Shown here piece after piece: positions 38,601-49,900 of a stretch of DNA of 64,000 nucleotides. A program made the translations under genes and the position numbers. Source of the stretch: Aquila chrysaetos chrysaetos (Eukaryota; Chordata; Aves; Accipitriformes; Accipitridae); contig NC_044009.1 in assembly GCF_900496995.4 (NCBI RefSeq), positions 12,804,001 through 12,868,000 of the forward strand, given 5' to 3'. Each line of letters starts with the position of its first letter. Positions within the stretch are counted from its first letter, which is position 1. A model generated the notes under the pieces. That model did no database searches. It was not told the origin of the DNA and worked only from the letters and a program-made list of their open reading frames with translations.

Positions 38601-41600
38601 CCCTGCTGTCTTTTCTCCCTAGTGATGCACACACACAGGTTATGTTAGCCTGGGAGAAGCAGAGCTGTTGTCCTTTCTGTGCCCTGAGAGGGTTGCTGGG
38701 GAATGCCAAGGCATTAAGACAAGCGTGTCCTCGCTTGCACATACCACCCCGATGGCTCCCCTGAGCTCTTCCAAAGTCCTTTTGGAGATGGCTGGAGGAA
38801 CGTGTGGTGCATGCTAGCAGTCCTTGGCGTTGGCCCAGGACCTGCTGTCACTCCTTTCTGCCTTTTCTTCATGTTTTCCTACAAACTGATGGAAGGCTTC
38901 TAAAAACACTGTCCTGGGACTTTCATATTAAACCAGGTCACACTTTTGCTTCTTCTAGTGGCTTGGCTCCAGCTAAGCTCAGCTCAAGCCACAGCAAATG
39001 CTGCAGAAAGCTCCCTGGCTTTGCCGAAAGAAAAGGCAACACAGGCTGGTGAGGGGCCAAGCGTCTTAGTCCAGCAAGCTGGTCCCGAATAGGGACCCAG
39101 AAAATCCATGTCACCCCACTCCTAGCTCATGCCTTGCCTCCCTGGACAGCTTACTCTCTGCTACCAATCCCTTAGATTGTGGAGGCTGAACTGGGGGAAG
39201 GTTTCTTATCTTGCTTAGATGCTCATTGCACTATTGGCAGCACCATGCTCCTGCTTCAGACAGAGGCAGATCGTGCCTCTCACCATCCACCTCCTACACT
39301 TTGGTTTTCCCTTTTGGTATCTACCTGGCTGTCATTCATTTGAAGGAGTTATGTAGCTGTCTGATATTGCCTGGTCCTCACCATGATCAAGCCACGTCAG
39401 CTCTTCCATCCTGTTGACAGAGGTAGGTCCTGTAGCCCTGCCAGCCACCAGGCAGGACGTCCCTGTGCATGGTCGGGGCTGCACAAAGCCACAACAGCAA
39501 ATAGTCCCCACCCAAGTTGTCTGAAACTGTTATTTTGCAAGACTGGAATTATCTGGCCAAAAATTAAATATATAAATGGAAGAATTGGTTTTCTTTGGGG
39601 GATTTTTTTTGTGGTGAATATTTTGTACCAGGAAAATAAACTACTTAAAATCATTAATCTCAAAAGCAAAAGAAGTGAAAAATGCAGTTGAACCATAAGG
39701 TGCTCTAAAAGCAGCTAGTACATAAGGTACTAGTGCTTTCAAACCAGGATTGGACATTGCTGCACTGCACCAGGATGGTGGAGAGTGGCAAATCACGAGG
39801 CAGGGATTTTTGCACCTCTCCAAAAGCCTCATGACAGACGAGGAGAGAAGAGCATCCTCTTCTGCCGAGAGTGCAGAGGCTGCCTCTGTGGGTCTAAGCG
39901 GGGGTACAGAGCCACATGGAGGAGATGCCATGTGCTTAGATCAATCTTAGAAATCTTGCTTTTTGCTCTTTTCCTTCTCTTTTTGTCCCTTCTCTGAGCA
40001 TGAGAGACTGATCCTTCACCACCAGCGTGAGCAAGGGTTGTGGTGTCCTGTGCCAGCAGGAAGGCAAAGGGAAACACAAAAATCCCAACACGTGAGCACT
40101 ATCGTTATTGTCTTCACTTGGTGAGACAAACTGTTAAAAGCCTTAAATGAAAGGCGACTCTAGGGAGAGGCTTTCAGCCAGTGTATAAATCAAAAAGTTC
40201 ACCTAACTTTTTCCCTCCCATTTGCGCTAGTGTTTTAATTCTGTTTGATTTGGCAGCCCATGTTCATTTTCAGAATATTCAAGAACTGAATTAAATAATT
40301 GAATCTTTTCCTACGCAAACTTCGTTCCCCGGCTCATGTCCAGGTCCATACCAGGATGGGGACCAGCTACTTCTTTCACCAACAAAAATACACAGCAAAC
40401 AGCGGGATGGCTTCTTGGTGATCTGCCTGGCCAACCGGCACACATTTCCCCATTGTTTGTGTGCCCGAGGGGAATGTACCCCAGCTTTGGAGGTCCCAAA
40501 TCCCAGTGGAGGGATGTGGGCCACTGAGCAAGCTCCAGCATCGCCAGGGCAGTGTGTGTGGGCTGGGTGCAGGGTGCATGTATGAGTGAACTCTCCAAAG
40601 CATCTAACAAGCTGACATCTATTTAATTTAATTTTTTTTAATGGCCCACTTATTCCCTGTAGTATTGCTATCCCATAACAGAGCTGTTCCTGAGGAACCT
40701 TTGTTCGAGGACTTTTCTGTAACAGTGAGTGGGTGCTCCGTGCCACATTGCTGTTCCCTCTGGCAGAGTGGGGAGCCCCAGCATCGTGCCCGTGCCCACC
40801 CTGCTCTGGCAGCACACACAGCCTGCTTCAGCCAACCTCCTCAGTGACCCACACCACTTCTCAGGTCCTTGTTTTTGACCCTAGTGATTTTCCCCTTGCC
40901 AAAATAACATCAGGCTCTTGCCTGTGGAAATAACTTTTCATCATTGCTGCTGTTTGATGATAGTGTAAGTGAAGATGAAGGGGTGGCTGCTGGATGTATG
41001 TGAAAGTGGGATGATAAAAAGAGGAGTCAGGAGAGAGACTTCTGCTCTCACATGGGATTTGGGGTCAAAGCCTGATGTGTTTTAGTGACACTTGTCAGCC
41101 CTGGCTTAGTAGGTGCCCAGTGAACATGGAACTCCACATGGCTCCTTCTCCTCTGAGGATTTTAATGAATTTTAAAGAACTTTGCAGGACTGTTGTGCTC
41201 TGTTACACACCTGATAACATTAAAGCTGGGCTTAGCAAGCTTAAGTCTATCCCAAAAACCAGAGAATGCAAACGCAGTTTTGCAGCAGTATGATACAGGC
41301 TCTTTTGTATTGGTGGGAATGGAGCTGCATATTTAGGATGACATTTAGACCTATGGTGATGGTTTCCAGGCATGCCTTCTGAAGTCCCCCCCGGCACCAC
41401 TCAGCGCAGCACGTTATTGTAGATGCTTTTTCCTGAAGAACCCACATCTCCCCGCCGCTGGTGCGAGCTGTAGGAAACCTGGCTTCTCCAAGGGATGCAG
41501 ATCTCTCCACTTTCCAACCACATTCGTTTTATTGCCTTTTGCCCATGTGCCAGCTCCCTGCTTTTTTTTCCCTCCTTGGGACATATCAGAGTCAGCCTGT

Positions 41601-42429
41601 GGTCAAGTGTCCACATTGTAGGGATGAATAAGCCCATCTCTCCCCGTGCGCCCTTGCAAAAAGGCTCTCAGCAGGGTGGCCTGGGCTGTACATTTGCTCA
41701 CCCCAGCAAAGGGGATGAATCCTCCAGAAAGGGTGTTTTTGTGCAAGTTGAACTTTTTTAAAAATTAAGAAAGCAAGCAGGAATGTCTTTGGCTCCTTCA
41801 CCCATCAGCCTGGCCTTGGTAATAATTCCCTGTGTGCTGGGTGCTGGCCTTTACCTGCTTCTTATCTGTGTCTGTGGTGAGGAAGGAGCTCAGAAACCTT
41901 GCTGCCAGCCAGTTTGGCATTGCACCCCTCTCCCTGGGTTTTGTACTTTTTTCCTGCCCCTGTGAGAAGTGGGATATTTAGGCTTTCATTAAGTTTTTGC
42001 TTTTAAGTGGTTTCATAGAAAACCTTGTTTTCTCCTGTCCAGAGGGTTAGGAGAGGGAGGATTAAGGTTTTCAGCTTTGAATTGGTTCACAAGTGGGACA
42101 GGAACATTTTTTTCCAGCACAGCCCAGCAGCATGCAGTTACGTGCCAGCTTCACGCCCCGAGTGGCTGCCAGGAAAGTCGGGCTCTCACGCCTGGTTTTA
42201 TTTGCTGCGAAATATCGCCTGGACGTTTCTTGTGAAAAATGACAGGGAAAACAGCCAAATAACAAAGCTTTTGAGGACACATTTTCAGCCCGGCAGTCAA
42301 CCCCGTGCTGCTGGGAGGTGGGGGAGGCATTTTGAACAAGCAAAGGACTCTGCTGTGTCTTTTCATATGGCAAAGTCACCAGGAAATCAGAGGGGGCAAA
42401 GTTAAAGTAAAGCTCAAAGTTTTTCCCAT

Positions 42430-42461
42430 ATTAAGGTATTACTAGATTAAGGTATTACTAG
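42430..42461 (+). repeat. Exact tandem duplication of a 16-mer
   Basis: ATTAAGGTATTACTAG is present twice, back to back, without mismatch. This looks like a recent replication-slippage duplication. Confidence 0.95.
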
Positions 42462-45400
42462 AAAGCACGGAGTTTCTTTAAGCCCAGCCTGGGCAGTCTG
42501 TTGCTGTTTCAAGGTGTTTGGCTGTCCCTGTAAAACATGAGAAGCCACATGGTATGGTAAAGCTTTCTACAGAAAGCTGTGTAAATGAAGTAAAGGAAAA
42601 AGATACTAATTGGAGGAAATTACTAGAAATTTTGCCTTGGATCAGCTGGTAGCAACCCCTGAGTTTCTGGAAAACGGCAAAGACAAGGGCTCAGAGTGCT
42701 GGATGGGTTATTGGCTTATTTTTACTGTTTCCTGAGGATTAGCCACGCTGGTAGGGCTGCAGCGGACATCCAGTGTGGGGCTGTATCAAAGCTTGTTTAG
42801 TGGTTTGGTTAATGACTGGGATGGTATGAGCGCACCGTGAGTTAAAAAAAAAGATCGTATGTAATTTTTGCGAATAGCTTCCCAAAAGCAGCTTGTGGCC
42901 AGGAAAACGAGACTACTGAATAAAATAAGTGCTAGCCATCTGAATCACTCGGAGTGCAACCTAATGTATTTTTTGCTTTCCAAAGAGAAGCAGCTTGGGA
43001 CTGCACTGGAAAAGGTCCATCTCCTGGGTATCCTTGGGGTACTGGACAGGGAGGGTCTTGCTGCTCGTGATTTATGGGGGTCTGAATCCATCTGCGGCTG
43101 CATCAGCTGCATCTGGGCTATGAGGAGGTTTCCTCCCTCCCGAGCACTCATCCCTTTCCCAGCATTTGACACCCGAAAGCTTCCCCAGATGCCAAGAGCC
43201 CTGCAAGGACCAGACCACGATTGGGGTCAAAATGGGCTGGGGCTTTGCTGCTGCCCTTTCCCTCTAAAAAGTCAGTCTGTAAAAGCTCTAAGGATGCAGT
43301 AAGGGTTTGCATAGTGAGCCTCCAGCAGGACCTGGCCTTACAAGAAGGGGTCATAAAACATTTTCCATTTTAAACAGACAGTTGCTCCTCTCGCTCCCAC
43401 CCCACAAGGGTTCGCTCTCCCCACTCTGTGGGAGATCCTGATAGGGTTTCAGCACTGCCTTGTGAGCCTTCGAGCCTCTCCAGAGTGTCACTCCGCCTCT
43501 CTATATAAAAAAAAATACAAAGCCACCAGCTACAAATAAAAGGCCCTGAAAATGCTCTACCACTAACTGGGCATGTTGGCAAGAGGTGCTTGCAGCGTGG
43601 TGGTTCCCCTCCAAAAATAACACCCATTTTACAGTTCTTCCTCCCCTTGCCTTGCAGATGGGTCCGAAATCAGAGCAGCCGATGTTGTCCTCTCCTGCCA
43701 GGAGGGTGAGGACCACCATCACCATCACCATCACCAGCAGTGTTTCCCTAAGGCAAGTGCTGGCTGGACACAGTGGACAGCTCTGCCTTGGAGACAGGCG
43801 AGGTGACCTCAGCAGAGGAGGGATTAATGTATAGACAATGCTATATAATCTCTAGTGTCAGCAGGTGGCACTCCTACTACTTGATCTCTACACATATACG
43901 GCTGCTTGGGAGCTGAAACCTGCAGGATTTCTGGTCCCAGAGCAGGGCAGGTGTCTGGGGATGGGAAGATCTCGGTCTCTGGAGCTGTTGCACTCACTGG
44001 AACTTGAACTGCTGAACTGTTTCTGCCTTCTGATTCCTAGCAACGTTGTTAAACATGATAGAAAAAGAGATAGCATTTACCCTGCACTTCACTGCAGCTG
44101 GAGCCTGAGGGATGTGCCTGCCCTCAGACTTCATCCTGCTCCGGACTGCAAAAGGTTTAGGAGATGCTAATGCAGCCCTTGGCATCTCCCAAACGCATGG
44201 TTTGGCTCTCTCCTTATTTCCCATATGGAAAGCTGGTAAAAGGCCTGGTCCTGGTCTATGAACACAGCTCAGCAGACAGACAAGTCCTGGGTTTCTCTCA
44301 TATATCTATACATGCCACACGTGGTCCCAAGGAAGGAAGGGCTGCATCCGTGGAGCCTGACGGTGTAATGTGAGACCATGTGCACAGCAGCAAAGCTGCT
44401 GCCTCTGCTCATACCTAACCTAAAACTCCCCTGCTGCAATTTAATTGCAATCTAATTAATCTCTGCTCCTATGCAGAGCATACAGTGCATTTTACACTCT
44501 GACTGGGAATACACAGGAGGAAACTTGCGTGGAATGAGTGCAGGAATGTATGTGATGCTTCCTGGGGTTGCGATACCTGGTGCTCATCATTAGGAGGATT
44601 AGCATGTTTTCTATAGGAAATGTGTTCTGGCACTCTAAAACCTAGGGCTGGAAGAGGTGCATGGGGTCATCAAATCTTTTTCTGCGTCAGCACAAGACTT
44701 CCCCTGCAGCCCTTTTCCAGCAGATTTCCAGCTCGCTGTGCATGTCCCGGGCGGCCGGGCTGCTACCGCCGCTGGGCTGATTACAAACAGGCTGATGCAC
44801 TGGGTCATGCATCTCCCTTCCTCGGTAGCTGGCCGATGCACTCACATCATGCTTCTCATTCCTCCTTTTTGCTCTTCCAAACCATCTCCGCTCCACTCCC
44901 TTCTCCGTGTCCCCACCCTCCCATCTCTTCTCGCGGGTGTCCTGCCCTGACCCTTTGCCGCACACAGGGTTCGGCTTTTCCCGGCCCTGGCGTTGGCACA
45001 TTGGAGGGGCTTCAGGAGGTGATGATAAGCTGCCTGTGAGTCTGATATTTTCGCCTCCGGCCCTGGGTGATGAGCTACGAGGTCAGGGTGTCCCTGCTGG
45101 ACCCCCGGGCATGGGGAGAAAGCTGCAATGGGAAGGGTCGCTACTGCAGAAGGATGGCAAGCCCCATTCTGCAGGGCTGGGTGCAGCTGTCACCCCGTTT
45201 AGGGTAGGATAGCATCCCTGTGGGTGATGCACGGAGAAGCAGCCCCCCTGCTCCACCCCAAGGTCCCCACAGCACGCCTCCGATTCCCACGCTAATGAGA
45301 AACAGCTTAAAACATGCTTGAACCTCACTTGCTTTTCACACATTTTCAAGACATTAGCAGGGCTGGGTTCACCGTCAGGAGGAAAGGCTCCTTATCCGCC

Positions 45401-46689
45401 TTGCCTCGCTAATAAAATCACTTCCAGAAAATCGCAGCGCAGGTGGGACGGCTATAGCTATGCAAGGGCTGGATTTTCTCACTCACCCCATGTTGGCATC
45501 GTCGATATTGTTTGCACAGTTTGTTGAGTCTGGGCATACAACCTGCCTCCATCGCCGTACTCTGCCTGGTGCTGAGGATGAGCCAGCCCAATGGTGTCTT
45601 CTGAGCTGGCTCCCACAGCGACAGTACAAATAAAATCCTGTCTTGTAGACGCTTTTACAGTTTCCAGAGGATGGTTAAGAGGCTTTATTAGTGCTTTATC
45701 ACACCGTGAGGTAAGGAGTACCAGAGTACCCAAGGTACAGGCGATGTACTGAAATAAATGATGCTTCTTCCATCAGGCCATGTCGTAGCTGATCTGTGGA
45801 AGCAGGTCATGAATGGGGGCACAAAACATGGCCATTGTACAAGATGATGAGAGGAATAGCTGTTGAGCACAAATAGAGCAATGAAGAGTGTGTGGGATTT
45901 TGGTAATAGAGTTCATCTGTGACTGAAGCATATTTCTGCAGAGTTTGTGCAGTTTTTCTGGAAAAATGTAACAGTATTTTTCACTGGATGGACCGGCTGT
46001 GATGTGGAGAGGTAGGGGACAAGCCACCCTGCAGGCTTTCCCGTGGGACCCTGTCTCCCTGACGTGGTCCTGGTCGTGTGGGAGCCAGAGCAGACAATGG
46101 TGATTGCACAAGTGTTAAAGTTGTTGGGGATGTTGACCAAATTCTCCTTTTTTTCCCCACCAGCCTGGCCCTTAGAGCAAGAGACAGCAGCCATAACGTC
46201 AACAAGGGACCTCTTCCAAATCTCATGCAGGGATTTGTGGCCGCAAATCATCCTCCTGTCTTAACCAGCTGAGAGAGGAGACCGGTCAAGCAGGGTCTTC
46301 AAAAAACACTTGCTTTTCCAAACAGCAGGTTATTTACTTGCATCACTCATTGTCTGAGTGCATGCTGCCATTGGTCCCCACCAGGAGCCTCACGGTTAGC
46401 AAAGAGGTCCTTGAAATCCCAAAGACGACCGCCAGCCCATTTGCCCCTCTCCTGGGCAAAGAGGCAGACCTGTCTGCCTGTACAGGTATTAAATACATGC
46501 AACGCTCAAAGCACTTCATATGGACTCAAAAGGCGTTGAAGGTAATGTGATTTTTTCCCCCGATTTCTGGGCTTGGCAGGTAGACTGTTTTCAGCAGAGG
46601 AGGGACTCCCTTGGCTTGGTGGCCTGCCCTGGTCCCCATCCCACTCCTTGTCCCTTCCGTGAGTTGCTGTAGACCTGTGTGGACTTGGC
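42462..46689. other. Intergenic, no gene seen
   Basis: GC content is higher than on the left. The only structure seen is the ACCATC microsatellite at 43712-43736. A phrase at about 44635-44680 (CCTAGGGCTGGAAGAGGTGC, GGGTCATCAAATC) hints at a very old CR1 fragment but is too short to call. Confidence 0.6.
43712..43736 (+). repeat. (ACCATC)n microsatellite
   Basis: Three perfect ACCATC units with partial units on both sides form a short hexanucleotide microsatellite. Confidence 0.9.
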
Positions 46690-46862
46690 CTCAAGTCTTT
46701 TCCTTTTTCTTTTGTCTTTTGTCTTTTTCCTTTTCTCTTTTTTTTTTTTAAATAAACATATATATTTTCCTTTGTCCTTTTCTCTCTTTTCTTTCCTTCC
46801 TTTTTTCTTTTTAGTCCTCCTTTTTCTCGTGCTGCCTTTTCTCTCCTTCCCTTCCCTCCTCA
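46690..46862 (+). repeat. Long polypyrimidine (C/T) tract
   Basis: About 170 nt are almost pure C and T on the plus strand, interrupted chiefly by AAATAAACATATATA at 46750-46764 and ending TCCCTCCTCAG. The tract includes irregular CTTTTGT/CTTTTC units and T12 at 46738-46749. It can adopt triplex (H-DNA) structure. It ends in a splice-acceptor-like CAG that introduces the candidate exon at 46864-46998. Confidence 0.8.
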
Positions 46863-46863
46863 G

Positions 46864-46998
46864 TCAGGCTGGCGGCACCCCAGCGATGACCTAATGCGGC
46901 TTGCCGCTGGGTCCCGGATCTGCGTGGGAGGCAGTGAGACGATGTTCAGCCGTGGCTCAGCCCGATGCCGGCCACGGTCAGGGTCTGGCCCCAGCCCG
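46864..46998 (+). other. Spliceable-looking 135-nt open segment (candidate exon, unproven)
   Basis: A very long pyrimidine tract and CAG precede this segment, and CCCG|GTAAGCG follows it. The 135 nt (45 codons) are open in the frame starting at the first base and contain many CpG dinucleotides, unlike the surroundings. The same frame stays open to 47241. The predicted peptide (Arg-, Ser- and Gly-rich) matches no family I recognise, and no partner exon was found. It could be an exon of an unknown transcript or a chance arrangement. Confidence 0.2.
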
Positions 46999-49900
46999 GT
47001 AAGCGTGGGGCTACCGTGTGCCATCACACCCAGGGTAGGCGAGGGGCAGATTGTTTTGGTGGTGGGGCTGGGAAGGGATTGCAGAAGTCAGACGGAGTCT
47101 GAGCTTGGGGTCGGTCCTGGCTGCTGGATGGAGGAGCGCGAGGGAAAAGCATCACTGCACCCTGCAGAGGGGAGCAGGGCTGGCTGCCCCGAGGCCAGGG
47201 TGATGGGCCCTGGGGTCTGGCTCAAGCCCACCCCATTGTGAGGAGGTAAAGCCTGTGGGAGGGTGCTGAGCAAGATGTAACCCCCTCAGTTCCTGCCAGA
47301 ATGATGGCAACAGGATGGCATGAAATCGCCAGCACAGGGAAGTGATGGTAGCTGCCGGAGAGACGGATGGGTGGGCTGACAGCAGGGTGAGCAGCGGGGG
47401 CTGGGGAAGCAAACGGCTCTGGTGTGCCGGGACAGCCCTGGCTCTTTGCAAAAGCGCTCGCTCCTCTGTAGGCTGCCTTTTAACTTTGCAACAAGCATGC
47501 ATTCACAGACTCCTCACCAAAAATTAAAAAAATCAAACCAGGGAGGAGTTGGGCAGCTTCTTACATTTACGGAGCACCTCCTGGCCACCAAGGTCTGCGG
47601 TGGCCAAGTCACCATGACTCCTAGGGGCGGCAGTGGGCTATGAGGGGTCCCAGCGGTTCATAGGAGGTGCAGAGCATCTCACAGGAGCCAGAGGGATTAG
47701 ACAGTGCTGTAATGGCTTGTAGGGGGATATGATGTACACCATAAAAGCTGGATGCCCTTTGGGGTCCACGCTTATTGCTTTCTTGGCTGATCATGTTCTC
47801 CTCCATTTCCATCCTATTGCTCATGTCTGTGGTGTATCCATCATACTCCAGCTGCTCAGCAGGCTGGACAAACTTCTCTTGTACATTTTAATGTTAGAGT
47901 TCTTTTTTCCTGTTTCCAACCTCCAAAATGGGGCAGTTGGGTGTTATTCCTAGGGGATGTGATCAGTGACAAACTTGGGATTGCACTATCTCCCTTGGGA
48001 TAACCATCTCAATCCATTTGCAAGTGGCTTTCCAACATATCCATAAACTTTCAGCAACACTTCTTGGAAAAAGTGTGTGCTCGTTTTAAAAAATGCAAAT
48101 ATTTATCTTCTTAAACCAGCCTTATGCCTTGCCTGAAATCAGGTGTCCAGAGGTGCTGGTTGTATCTCGCAGCAAAAGCTCCCGTCGGGGCTCTCGGCCA
48201 AGGCCGAAGGTGGGTGAAATTGCGGTGCGGGGTGCTGCGTGGCGGCCTGTGCTCAGCTCAGTGACAGTCACCAGCTTTCCTTGCCAAGGCGTTTTCTTGC
48301 AACATATATCCCTGTTGCACTCCTTTGAGCGAGAGGGGGATTGCCTCAGGTGCAGATGTAGTGATACACAGAAAATGTACATAAAAAAGGCAAAGAAAAC
48401 ACCTCCTCAGCCCCCTTTCCACTAGACCGTCTCTCTCCTGCATCTCTTGCTCTGCATCTGCATGACCTGCCCGCTACCCTCATCTCTGTGCAATACAAAC
48501 CTGCTCTGGTTTTATTTCAAAACACTTGTAAGAAATGTAATTCCCTGTTGTCCCCAGGTGCTGGGAGCTCTTAGAAGCAAAGAAATGACCAGAAGGAGGC
48601 TTGGAAGATGCTCTCTCCTTCTCGGTCCAGTCCGACACATGTTCAACTTCCAGGTGTTGGACCTTCAGAGCAAATTAACGACCGATGAAGAATTATTTGT
48701 GTTTTGTGCTCTCCAATACTGTGCTGCCAGAGTCTTGCGATGGCATTCAGTGGGAAGATCACTGCAAAATGCTCCTTGGGCACTGTGGCAGTATCTTTCC
48801 AGCTCTTCCAAAGTCCACCATGGGCCGCTAGCAACATTCCCAGGGCTTTACAGCTGGGAAATAGCAGTGACCTCCTGAGAGAGCCTGATGTCATAAGATT
48901 TTTCAGCTTGATTTCCAGAGCAGTGGTCTGGATGTACTTCAAACTTCTGACTGCTTTTTCCAAGCAGAATTGTTACTCGGGATTTTTGTCTTTTTTTCTT
49001 TTTTCTGGACTCTCCCTTCCTCAGGACTCAGACCGTCTTGTGCAATCGGTGTCCCTTCATAGACACGTCTGTGAAAAATGCAGAGATTTCCTGAGAGCAG
49101 TGCAGTGGAAATTCCTGAGATTTCTGGTGCAGACAGACACGTACAGAGCTGGGGCTGGGGAGGAGGAGGCAGCAGTTTAGGAGCTGCCTTTTCTGCAGAA
49201 ACAAATCCTTTCTACTCATCCTCTTTAGTCTGCACCTGCATGGTAAACCAGAACTGCAGGTAGACTCAAGCATTTGCTGCCGCACCAAGTTTTCGTAGCT
49301 ACTTTTGTGTTTCTGGCAGGCTGGGGACTTGCAAACAGGTGTCGGACCTCTCCCTGCCGTGCATGGCACGGTCAGCTCAAGCCAGCCCTGGCCGTGCACG
49401 CTGCTCCCTGCCATTCAGGAGATGCTCTCCTCAGCTTCCAAACATCCAGGTGATTTCCATGTGTGGCTGAAAAATGCCAAGGGAGCAAAGGTGTGATGAA
49501 AGCTCTTTGGAGGTAGTGGATTTTGGCAGTGCCCAGGAGGCACGGCTGCCACCCCCACCCCTTGTGCCAGCTCCTCCCATGCTGCTGCTGAGGCTGGAAA
49601 TCTCATCACATGCAGCCTCTCACATGCCTGGAGGAGCTCGGTGGGATGTGCAGCTTTGGGGCATGCAGCACCCCAGGGTAGTGAGGGAGGCTTTGCAAAC
49701 CAAGTCAGGATGAGACCCCCAACTCAGAAGCTGCCCCTGCATAGGGAAACCTGTCTGGGAAAAGATTTGAGCCCACGTCTACGTGGAGGGGAGCCGGGGA
49801 CATGGGCACCCAGGGATCAGCACGGCACTAGTTTGGTAAATCCTTGAGCCCCTGTGGAAGGCAGCTGAGCTTGCCACTTACAGGCATAGGCTGTCAAAGA

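Larger units (their letters stand above)
23753..42429. other. Intergenic, no gene seen
   Basis: It contains the old repeats at 26008, 27100 and 28291, the hairpin pair at 27656, AT-rich sequence at 27660-28000, and T22 at 29655. The longest open frame in the whole window (220 codons, minus strand, 26109-26771) lies here. It runs through the L2/L3-like repeat and shows no family resemblance, so I do not call it a gene. Confidence 0.6.

Noticed and set aside
40291..40815. 174-codon minus-strand open frame
   Set aside because: No family resemblance, no splice or promoter context, and composition typical of GC-rich non-coding DNA.
44635..44680. CR1-like phrase GGGCTGGAAGAGGTGC with GGGTCATCAAATC
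   Set aside because: Too short and diverged to separate from chance.
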